The position numbers and the translations under genes were made by a program. From Prostheceraeus crozeri (lineage: Eukaryota > Platyhelminthes > Polycladida > Euryleptidae): a DNA stretch of 64,000 nucleotides. Below are positions 29,066-38,000 of the stretch, in pieces (the stretch's first letter is position 1; each line of letters opens with the position of its first letter). The stretch is taken from contig CAJQUW010009039.1 of the NCBI GenBank assembly GCA_907163375.1, forward strand, positions 124,001 to 188,000. Direction: 5' to 3'. The notes beneath the pieces were generated by a model, which had not been told where the DNA came from, did no database searches, and was given only the letters and a program-made list of their open reading frames with translations.

Positions 29066-29884
29066 ATGGATAAAGTTAGAGCTGATAATTTTAAAAGAAT
29101 AAAACAATTAGACGAATTAATAAAACAAAGAAATATTATGAAAGAAAATCATCTTCAACATAGAATGACAAAAGCTGGTATTCAATCTGATATGTTTGAT
29201 AAATTAAAATTAACTGAAGAAGTAAAAACTGATTATGAAAAAACTGTCGAACCATTTAAAACTCTTGAAAAGGAACTTAATGAAAAACGTGTTGATATAG
29301 CGGATCCTGTACTTAAAACACTATTAGATGACTATGGTTTATTAGAGGCAAACATAGATAAAAAATTACCAAAATCTATGTTATTCGAACATTCTACTTT
29401 CTTTTTAGATAAAAAATTATTTGCAAGATTTTATCTTGGTGGTAAAGAAATATTTCCACAACCTTTACGAGGATTAATTTTTACTCCAGATAAAAAACCT
29501 ATTAGTTTAGATAGAAATTTTGTTGATCTTTTAAGAGGAGCAGATTTAAAAAATTATGCTGTAGAAGATCTAATAAAATATAAAACTATATTAGATAGAG
29601 TTGGCACAGTAAAAACTCTTAGACGTTATAAACAATTAGAAAATTTATTATCAACGGGAGTTAAAGTAGGGAAAGGTTTATCTGAAAAACAGAAAACAGA
29701 AACAACTGTATTTTTACCAGATGATCCACAAGAATTACTAAATAGATTAAATATTTTAATATCGGCAATAAAAGAAGGACATAATTCTAGTTTCAATGAA
29801 ATTCATGCTATATTGAAAAGATTGTTAGAAAAGAAGATTCTAAATGAAGAGGATTATAAAAGTATAACGAACCGAGTGATCTAG
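29066..29884 (+). CDS. Uncharacterised Polinton protein, 272 aa
   Basis: The product starts MDKVRADNFKRIKQLDELIK, a basic helix repeated at the start of the 57-aa protein at 17616-17789. A charged helical region and a mixed block follow (FLDKKLFARFYLGGKEIFPQ, LISLDRNFVDLLRG-like, residues about 118-165). The C-terminal helices contain LLNRLNILISAIKEG. There is no membrane segment. It lies between polymerase and penton genes, the place where Polintons often carry an uncharacterised structural gene (called PY in older surveys), and such an assignment is possible but not proven. The last codons run into a hairpin-like remnant (29870-29897). Confidence 0.6.
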   Translation: MDKVRADNFKRIKQLDELIKQRNIMKENHLQHRMTKAGIQSDMFDKLKLTEEVKTDYEKTVEPFKTLEKELNEKRVDIADPVLKTLLDDYGLLEANIDKKLPKSMLFEHSTFFLDKKLFARFYLGGKEIFPQPLRGLIFTPDKKPISLDRNFVDLLRGADLKNYAVEDLIKYKTILDRVGTVKTLRRYKQLENLLSTGVKVGKGLSEKQKTETTVFLPDDPQELLNRLNILISAIKEGHNSSFNEIHAILKRLLEKKILNEEDYKSITNRVI

Positions 29885-29961
29885 GACTTCGCCCGTAGCT
29901 GAAATATGTTGTTGTTTTACTTTTTTCATAAAAAAATATTTATTTAATTTTTAATTTAAAA

Positions 29962-30750
29962 ATGTGTTCAGCAGATTTAGACAAAATTAATAATCATTTA
30001 GAAAATTTGATAGAGATTTTGGGTTCATCAAAATTTAGTACGACGTTAAAAATTATAACAACTACTTCATCACACACTTGTAATTTAGAACCTATTCTAC
30101 ATTTGGAACAAAATAAAAATTATCAAATTGCATTGACTAGTTTCTCTACATTTAACACTATTCAAAACGTTATCAAAGGTGTGAATGATCAATTTAGATA
30201 TTCTACTGATAAAGGTAAAACATGGAAAATACTAACTTTTCTTCCTGGTTCTTACGAAGTTGAATCAATATCAAATGAAATTAAGAGACATTTAGGGATA
30301 CCATTTAAAGATAAGAAACAATTACATTTTGCAGTTGAACCGGCAGTTAATAAATTTTCTCTTACTTTAGACGAAAATCATCAAGTTGATTTTAATCATG
30401 ATAGATCATTGTCAAAGCTATTAGGATTTAATAAACAAACTTATAGTCAAGGTTATCATTTAAGTGAGAAGATTCCAAAAATAACTGAAATAAATTCAAT
30501 TGTTGTACATTGTGACATTATTGAAGGAGGTTATATAAATGGTAAATTATCAAATTTAATATTCAGTTTTCCAGCTTTTACTGTTCCCATTGGTTATAGA
30601 TTAAATGTAATTCCACAAACATTAATATATTTCCCTATTACAAGAAAAACTATTAACAACATTAACATTAGAATCACTGATGAGAAAGGACAAGAAATAA
30701 ATTTTGGAGGCGAAGAGATTATGATAGATCTTTTGGTTCGAGAGGTATAA
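29962..30750 (+). CDS. Penton-like minor capsid protein
   Basis: The 262-aa product is beta-rich and has the signature of Polinton and adintovirus penton proteins: YQIALTSFSTFNTIQNV (about 54-70), NDQFRYSTDKGKTWK, FLPGSYEVESISNEI (about 98-112), and at the end NIRITDEKGQEINFGGEEIM followed by IDLLVREV. In the family this single jelly-roll protein occupies the fivefold vertices of the capsid. It lies directly upstream of the packaging ATPase on the same strand and starts in TTTAAAAATG. Three GAGGTATAAACTCCC units follow the stop (30741-30798). It appears intact. Confidence 0.82.
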   Translation: MCSADLDKINNHLENLIEILGSSKFSTTLKIITTTSSHTCNLEPILHLEQNKNYQIALTSFSTFNTIQNVIKGVNDQFRYSTDKGKTWKILTFLPGSYEVESISNEIKRHLGIPFKDKKQLHFAVEPAVNKFSLTLDENHQVDFNHDRSLSKLLGFNKQTYSQGYHLSEKIPKITEINSIVVHCDIIEGGYINGKLSNLIFSFPAFTVPIGYRLNVIPQTLIYFPITRKTINNINIRITDEKGQEINFGGEEIMIDLLVREV

Positions 30751-30878
30751 ACTCCCGTTCGGGAGGTATAAACTCCCGTTCGAGAGGTATAAACTCCCAC
30801 GCGAAGCTAGAAAAGTTTAATTTTCTTCTTCTTCTTTAAAAATAAAAATAAAATAAAAATAAATTTTTTTATTAAAAA

Positions 30879-31643
30879 ATGAGTGAAATGTCTTTAAATA
30901 AAAAAAAACTTAAATTTAATCATCATCCAAATTTATCTAATAAAGTTTTGTCAGTTATTTGCGGAAGATCAGGTTGTGGAAAAACGTATCTATTATTTAA
31001 AATTTTAACGACTCCAAATTTTTTGGATTATAACAATCTTATAATTTATACAACAACAGCAGAACAACCTGTCTATCAATTTTTAAAATATGGATTTGAA
31101 AATAATCTTAAAAAAACAGCAATTGCTTCCCTATTCGAAGAATACGAAAAATCTGAATATGAAGAAGAAATAAGTTCATGGTGTGAGGAAGCAGTAGAAA
31201 ATAGTCAGTTAGTAGAATCTAATAAAAATAACCATATAAAGATACAATTAATAGATGATAGTGGTAATATGCAAGATCCTAGTAAACTAGATAAAACAAT
31301 GAAACATTGTGTAATTTTTGATGATTGTGTTAATGATAGAAATCAGTCAGTTCAGAGAAATTATTTTACAAGAGGTAGACATAATAACTGTAGTGTATTT
31401 TATTTGACACAAAGTATGTATTCATTAGATGGAAGTGTTATTAGAAAGAATGCAAATATATTTATACTATTTGAAATAAATGCAAGAAACTTAAGTGATT
31501 TGCTAAGAGATTTATGTATAAGAGATAAAGATGAATTTAAACAATCGTGTAATAATGCTTGGGCAAAAGATTATGGATTCATTACAATTAATATTGATAA
31601 AAAAATTCATGATAGAGTTATCGAACAATTGTTCTCTGACTGA
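30879..31643 (+). CDS. Packaging ATPase, FtsK/A32-like
   Basis: The 254-aa product has a Walker A CGRSGCGKTYLLFK (about 28-41), a Walker B HCVIFDDCVND (about 145-155) and TRGRHNNCSVFYLTQSMYS (about 163-181). This is the sensor-like block typical of genome-packaging ATPases of the HerA/FtsK superfamily found in Polintons, adintoviruses and larger DNA viruses. It would pump the genome into preformed capsids. It is the last rightward gene and stops at 31643, facing the leftward terminal gene across about 230 bp of AT-rich sequence. It appears intact. Confidence 0.88.
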   Translation: MSEMSLNKKKLKFNHHPNLSNKVLSVICGRSGCGKTYLLFKILTTPNFLDYNNLIIYTTTAEQPVYQFLKYGFENNLKKTAIASLFEEYEKSEYEEEISSWCEEAVENSQLVESNKNNHIKIQLIDDSGNMQDPSKLDKTMKHCVIFDDCVNDRNQSVQRNYFTRGRHNNCSVFYLTQSMYSLDGSVIRKNANIFILFEINARNLSDLLRDLCIRDKDEFKQSCNNAWAKDYGFITINIDKKIHDRVIEQLFSD

Positions 31644-31873
31644 AAGTCGATCGAAGATTTGTTTACTGAGTAATAAAAAATATACAACATAGTGGTATAA
31701 TATTTTTTTGTTATTATCAGCTTTAATTTTATCTATTTTTTAAAATATAATATTTGAATTTTGTGGTAACATTGGAATACAGCAAAAACATTTTACTGAA
31801 CAAATTATTTTTTTATTGCTTTGTTGTTTGTAATCTTTTCGTTTAAAGTTTTCTCGTTTAAAGTTTTCTCGTA

Positions 31874-32554
31874 TTAAGTTTTGTTTAATAAAGTTTTGTC
31901 TAATAAAGTTTTTAGCTCTTCTAAAAAAATTTTATCATCACTAAAAGTTTTACCATCACTAGAAATTTTACCATCCTTTTTATTTTTATCATTAACTTTT
32001 TCTGTCTGTGATTGAAATGATATTTGATTTACTTCATTAGCTATTTGATCAAATTTTTCAATCTCATCTAACGTAATAACATTATCATCACATACTCTTT
32101 GAAAGTAGTAATGTAGTTTATCATAGACTTCTTTAATATGTAAATGCTTAGTTTTTAATGATTTTCGTTTCTTAGTTATTAAAGATTTATCTAACATTGT
32201 AGCAAGTGAAGTTGCAAAAACACCCGTACCTGTTAAAGCTGTAGCAACTACTGGAATTACTAAAACACCTGAAGATATAACAATTGTTAACGTACCTAAA
32301 CTTATTGTTAAGAATATGCCAATTCCTTGTGTTACATTCTTAACTTTAGTCCATCTCTTTCTTAATTTTTTATAATGCTCTAATCTTAATAATAATTGGG
32401 ATTCCTTATCTTTCATATAACGTACTCTATCTTTGTGTTTTTCAATATTTAATTCACTTATTTTTAATTGAGATAACGAAGGATATATTCTTGAGGTTCC
32501 TTCCACTTTTGTTTCATTCATTTCTGAAGTTCCTTCCATTTTTGTTTCTTCCAT
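31874..32554 (-). CDS. Terminal-repeat-spanning membrane protein
   Basis: From the ATG at 32554 (context TCTTTAAAAATGG) the product has about 226 residues. It has an acidic Met/Glu/Thr-rich N-terminus, a charged helix (EHYKKLRKRWTKVKN), and a hydrophobic hairpin of two segments with small residues (IGIFLTISLGTLTIVISSGV and a second ending TALTGTGVFATSLA, about 95-140). A charged C-terminal helix pair contains VCDDNVITLDEIEKFDQI, an EF-hand-like or TerB-like turn. Similar two-helix proteins are recurrent but uncharacterised in Polintons. A pore, holin-like or membrane-remodelling role is inferred. The first 44 or so codons lie in the terminal repeat, so a partial copy exists at the left end. 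Confidence 0.65.
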   Translation of the reverse strand: MEETKMEGTSEMNETKVEGTSRIYPSLSQLKISELNIEKHKDRVRYMKDKESQLLLRLEHYKKLRKRWTKVKNVTQGIGIFLTISLGTLTIVISSGVLVIPVVATALTGTGVFATSLATMLDKSLITKKRKSLKTKHLHIKEVYDKLHYYFQRVCDDNVITLDEIEKFDQIANEVNQISFQSQTEKVNDKNKKDGKISSDGKTFSDDKIFLEELKTLLDKTLLNKT

Positions 32555-33248
32555 TTTTAAAGAAATATTATTAGTCACATGATATATTTTAAAAACCTGA
32601 AAAACGTCTAAACTCATGAATTTGAAATTCTCAACTTTTATGATTTTCGGTGTCCGGTTTTAGATGACCTTGAACGGTCATGATTTAAGCAATGAAAATC
32701 GAACCGAAGGTTCTAGGGCTTCGCGCTTCGCCCGATTGTAATTCTCAAATTTTGAGATTCTTAACTTTTCTGATTTTTTCGGTGTCCTAGAACGGTCATG
32801 ATTTTCAAGGTAAAAATTGTAATTCTCAAATTTGAGATTTTCAACTTTTATGATTTTCGGTGTCCTGGAACGGTCATGATTTTAAGGGTGAAAATCGAAC
32901 CGAAGGTTCTAGGGCTTCGCCCGATTGCAATTCTCAAATTTGAGATTTTGAAAAATTTGAAAAACTGGGTATTTTTAAAAACGCCCAAATCGGAGCGAAG
33001 CTCCTCTGGCTTTAGCCGATTTATGAATTTAGGTCTTCATAACCTGAAAAAGGGTTCAAATTCATGAATTTATGTTGTTTTTAAAAATACCATTTTTTGA
33101 AAAAATGGTACTTTTTGAATGAACTAAATTCATGAATTCAGGTCTTAAAAACCTGAAAAAGGGACTAAATTCATGAATTTATGTCGTTTTTAAAGATACT
33201 ATTTTTTTTATTTTTGGCCTGTCCTGGAACGGTCTTTTGACCATTACT
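32423..33248 (-). repeat. Polinton right terminal inverted repeat
   Basis: Inverse copy of 10420-11245. It has the same length, and I saw only a single mismatch in the part I compared base by base. The first 44 codons or so of the leftward gene at 31874-32554 lie inside this repeat. See the left repeat for iterons and hairpins. Confidence 0.95.
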
Positions 33249-33881
33249 CGCGTTCACCAGCTAGATTGCAACATACAAGAACTGTGATTCTGTCCTTAGC
33301 TGTCTTGAGGCCTCTGAATGTACGTTTTTCTTCTGCTTTCACGTACGTACTGTTAGGCAAGGCTCTGAAATAGATTGCGGTTTCATCTGCGTTGTAGATG
33401 CAGTTTGCGGGATAGGCTTCTTTCCATTTATCTGCTGCTTGCATGTCAGCACTTCCTCCTTCGCCATGTTGCTTTGCGAAGACAAGACTATTGCGTTTCT
33501 TCCATCTATGGAACCAGCCTTCCGTGGCCTTGGTCAGAATGGCCAAGTTCAGCCGCTATCTGCTCTGCCTTCTGACAAAGTACGGGACCACTAACGGGAG
33601 CATGAAGTGCTTGAAGAGATTCCAACCATCGCTTTAATGCATCCTCTGTTAATTTATCCTTCCCAGCTCGTTCGCGTATCCTATGAATTGTTCCTTCCTT
33701 CGCTGAGGCTCGAATCTCTTCCTCTTTCTTCAATGTCTGGTGTAGGAAAGAGACAGACACACCTAGAAGTCCCGCACCTTCTCTAAGACTTTGCATTCAA
33801 CTTGCGGTAACGATCAAAAAGATCGACCTTTTCTGCTGTCGTCAGCTCTGTTCTTTTCCTCTTCTTAAGACCAGAAGCCAT
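33249..33881 (-). pseudogene. Tigger transposase, N-terminal part
   Basis: The likely start is the ATG at 33881, opening MASGLKKRKRTELTTAEKVD, an HTH_psq-like DNA-binding region. A CENP-B-type second helix-turn-helix follows (LTEDALKRWLESLQALHAP). The beginning of the catalytic domain is YNADETAIYFRALPN near 33395, with the first catalytic aspartate. Two frame changes are visible, near 33795 and near 33545, so the copy is inactive even apart from the Polinton insertion. The reading frame stops at the target duplication CGCGTT (33249-33254) and resumes on the far side of the Polinton. Confidence 0.82.
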
Positions 33882-34307
33882 TCAGACCGTCGCGCATCCT
33901 TGACGATAGATTTACTGATTCCAAGATATTTCGACAGTTAATGTCTAACACGTGTCTAATCAGTGTTCCTATTCTCAGAAATTTCGTCAGCCAACGTGTG
34001 GCAGCCAATCACAGTGTTCGTCATCCTCTATTGGCGAAGAGATACAGTGGAGTTTGAGCGAGGGCTAATTATAGTGCACCAGTCAGATAGCTTATGAAAG
34101 AATCGTGTCATTCGTGTGTATGCTCAGATATTCAAAGCTGCAACAAATCTCTAAAAAATTTAAATGTCTGTTTTTAATAAACGAGGTTTTTTTTATAACC
34201 GGAGGTCTACATTAAAGTTTTAATAGCAAAAATTCTGGACCGAGTCTAGCTGTTTTCATTAACCGGGTGTTTTTATTAACCGTGTTTTTAATAAGCGGCG
34301 ACTACTG

Positions 34308-35022
34308 TATATCAAAATTTACTCTACGGTCATTTTATATTCGATCTATGCACATGGAAATCGCATAGTGAATGTGCAGTGTACATTTTGAGTTTCAGTC
34401 AAATGCAAATATTCGTTCAAGGAAGACATAATCAATTTTTGATTTCTAAATTCCAAGCAGCACCACCCAAAAATTTAAACACCGATGTTCGCCAGGTTCA
34501 TTTGATAGGTGCATCGCCATGTGATCATTCAGGCGCAACAATAGATTCCTGAGGAAGCGCCATTAAACGTGAAGGTATCTGAATGATCAGACGAAAAGCA
34601 CCTAGCTAATATTGACTTTTGATTTTTGGCTGGTAAAATTTGGAATTTAGAGATTGCAGGCAAATATAAATGTCACAATGAATGTATATAAATTTCATCG
34701 TACAAGCGATCTTTCCCTCACCAATCAATCACCAATATTGCGGCAACACAGAGGCACAGAGGTTGTCAAGGTACATTTGCCTTGACAAAGGACGAAGTCC
34801 CAAACGTCGGCACGGCATATAACTCTGCCATTCGCATTTACGTGTCTTATCTTTCTGGAGGCATCTCTCACTAAACCTATACGGTCAAAAATTATGAATT
34901 ATAAAAATGATTAATTTTTAGGCTATGACTGAAGCAGACGGCACCAGTCGAGATAAGAAAGATGACTAAGAGAAACTATAAATTATCGGCATTAAAACCG
35001 TGACAATGGCACCTTTTAGGGC
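34308..35022. other. Stretch with no gene
   Basis: No coding sequence is supported. Two short blocks (CCTGAGGAAGCGCCATTAAA near 34549 and a CAAAGGACGAAGTCCCAAAC block near 34785) recall the CTGA...GAAACGT tails of Penelope-like and hammerhead-bearing elements. Neither has a full core. Confidence 0.4.
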
Positions 35023-38000
35023 TATCATCACCATAATTATTGCATGTATGTCACCGCTTGCTGTTAGTGTGCTCATGCAGGTGTATGTCCGCATACCTCT
35101 CTTTTGTAGGTATCCGCTGTCACTGTCAAGAATACCGTTTTGACAAACAGACCTCGTTCTCATCTATGACCGCGTCTCTAACACTTTCAAACCGTCACCT
35201 ACTTCCCCTCTGTGCATCATCTTAACCATCTCACCATGCCGAGAGCGTCTTGTCCCATCCCAAGTTGCAGCTACCTTACTACTGATCTCGATGCTGTCAT
35301 TATGGCCAATCTCCTGAACACTCACGCGTTGACGCTTGCGCATACGTTCCGCTAGAGTGGAGGTGTCTCGACCTACCTTATCATCAGGTGGCAGCAGTCA
35401 GGAATGGACATGCTTCCAAACACGGTGGGAAGAATACGTCAACGCAACTCACATCTCCGGCCGTGACGCGGTCACCCAGCTGCTAGAGTACTGTGATGAC
35501 CCGCTACGCAAAGACATCACCAGAAATGCTGGTAGACCCCTGCTAAATGAACCGATTTCTGACGTTATAGCGGCTATCAAGTAACTTGTCGTTCGTGAAG
35601 AGAACGTCATGGTTACAAGAGTGACACTTTATTACATGAGATAGGACCGAGACGAATCTATCCGCAGCTACGTTGCTTGATTACGCGGTCAGGCTGACAT
35701 TTGCGGGTTTCATGCCGAGTGTCCTAAGTGTAAACACGATGTAGGGTACACCGACGATATTCTTCGGGATATCATCACCCGCAACCTATCCGACCAAGAT
35801 ATACAACTGGAAATCTTAGGTAACGCAACCAGAAAATGTCTCTCGAAAAGACAATTCAACTGATCGATGCCAAGGAGTCCGGCAAGCGATCGGCTTCACA
35901 ACTCGTAGGAGATCAATCCGTTCAATCCGCGCGTAACAGTTCTTACCAGAAAATCAAAGCCTTCAAGAGTACACAAGACGACAGTGTCTGTAATTACTGT
36001 GGCAAGCAAGGTCATGGCAAACAAAATCCGTCTCGAATACGCAAACAATGCTGCTCAGCATTCGGACATGTCTGCGACATCTGCGGAACCCTCCACCATT
36101 TTGAGTCAGTCTGTCGTAGCAAGGATCGCCAGAAGAAACCCCAACACCCTCATGCCATGCGGACAACGCCATCTTTAACACCTTAGGTATCATTGCTTAG
36201 CATAACCCGACACAAGCCGTTGCCAGTCTCGTTCTACTTCTAGACCACCACGTGTACGACCAACTTTCCGGCACATGGCTTAAGAGACCCTCCAAACCTC
36301 AACCTCACGTCCGGCTCGACGTTAACATAACCGGAGAAGACTTTCAGACATTTGGCTTCCCGTTGAAGATAAAACCCAGAGACACCTCTATTAGCCATGA
36401 CTGACATTGCCGCCTGGCCGGCATCCAAATCATGCGTCAACTAGGCCTGCGTCAATCTGATCTCATGCCAGTCTTCTTACAAATGGAAGCAGCAAGCAAG
36501 GGCGGCATCACAATACTCGGAGCTATGGCTCCACGTCTCACCGGGAAAAATACACAAGGAAATCCGGTACATACCCGCCAACTCACGTACGTCACGGATA
36601 CCTCTGACTCAAATTCTTCCTCTCATGAGAAGCATGCATCGTATTGGGCATCATTTCTGCAAGGTTTCCACAAATCACCTCTAATGTTAACAAGCGCGCT
36701 AACAAACTCAACCAGAAGACGACTAGCCTCCCTCGTGCAGAGCATCCTCCCCGCCCTTGCGGATGCGCTGAGCGTCAACAGCCACCACTCATTCCTCTGC
36801 TTCCTTTTCCAGCCATTTCAGCAAACAAGGAAAAGTTGAAGCAATTTATTTTAGTTATCTACAAATCGAGTACCTGTAACACACGTGACATCAACCTCTT
36901 CCCCTCATGAACGGGCCCCCTTTGAGCCTCATGATAGAGCCCAACGCCGAACCGGCAGCACACCATACTCAAGTTCCCGTCCCTATCCACTGGCAGGAAG
37001 CTGCAAAAGCTGACTTAGACCAGAACGTCAGACTCGGTGTACTGGAACCTGTACCCATTGGAGAACCGGCAACATGGTGCCACAGAATGGTGGTATGCCA
37101 CACGAAAAATGACGAACCGCGTCGCATAGTCGATCTACAGCCTCTCAATAAACATGCAACTCGTGAAATCCACCATTCTCCATCCCCTTTCCATCAGGTT
37201 CGGAAAGTATCTAAAAATAAGAAAAAAGGCAGTCCTGGACGCATAGAATGGGCATCACGGTGTTCCAATTAGCGATCGACACCCGACTACTTTCCTTATC
37301 CCATGGGGTCGCTATCGATACAAAACCGCCCCGCAAGGCTACATAGCATCGGGAGATGAATACACACGCCGGTACGATGAGATCGTCTCAGATATTCATG
37401 ACCGAATCAAGGGCATCGATGACGTACTCCTATGGGTCGATAACTTGGAGGAAAGCTTCCACAAAACGAGCCAATGCCTCGATCGATGTGGACGCCACGG
37501 CGTTGTTTTGAGCCCGGATCGGTTCGTTTTTGCAGAGAATGAAGTCGAATTTGCCGGATTCACAATCACCACCGATGCTATTTGACCGTGTCCAAAATAC
37601 CTTGAATCTATCCTCAATTTCCCAACTCCCCAGAATATTACAGACGTGTGCTCATGGTTCGAGTTTTCAACCAGGTGTTTCAGTATGTTGTCAACCAGTG
37701 TTTCAAAATGCCTTCAGTATTTTACCGTCCGCATTCAGTCGGATTTTGCCTTTCCGCGATCTTCTGAAACCTGACACACACTTCAATTGGGATCCTCAAC
37801 AAGAAACCCTCTTCCAAGAATGCAAAAATGTCGTCAGTGAAATCAAACAAGGCGCACAAATCTTCAACAAAACGAAACCGACCTGTTTAGCGACAGACTT
37901 TTCCAAAACAGGCATTGTCTTCTGGCTCTTTCAAAAGCAGTGTTATTGTCCTCGAAGAGAGCCATTCTGCTGTCGAACTGGCTGGCAAATTGCAATCATT

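Larger units (their letters stand above)
10420..33248. mobile_element. Polinton/Maverick element, nearly whole
   Basis: The ends are AGTAATGGTC...GACCATTACT with a 6-bp target duplication CGCGTT (10414-10419 and 33249-33254). Both the AGT...ACT termini and the 6-bp duplication are defining traits of Polintons. Inside are protease, integrase, major and minor capsid proteins, packaging ATPase and protein-primed polymerase B, plus extras listed separately. The element measures 22,829 bp including a 2.5-kb Penelope-like insertion. The terminal repeats are almost identical, so it is young. It looks nearly whole, with about one or two breaks. The gene set matches the adintovirus-like branch of Polintons. 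The element is far more AT-rich than the host flanks, except for its hairpin modules and the 11246-12110 segment. Confidence 0.97.
9153..34307 (-). mobile_element. Tigger-type (pogo) transposon, split by a Polinton
   Basis: The left end TGGTCGTCGCTTATTAAAAA (9153) and the inverse of the right end, CAGTAGTCGCCGCTTATTAA (34307), form diverged terminal inverted repeats, each flanked by TA (9151-9152 and 34308-34309). This is the standard Tc1/mariner-pogo target. Internal relatives of the end (GCGGCG with TTTTTATTAA) sit just inside both termini. Without the Polinton (10420-33248) the element is about 2.3 kb, a normal Tigger length, and encodes one transposase on the minus strand. The Polinton hit the coding region. 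The TIRs differ at several positions, so this element is older than its guest. Confidence 0.88.

Noticed and set aside
34549-34820. Hammerhead ribozyme or Penelope tail
   Set aside because: Only CTGAGGA and CAAACGTC-like words are present; stems and a full core are missing.
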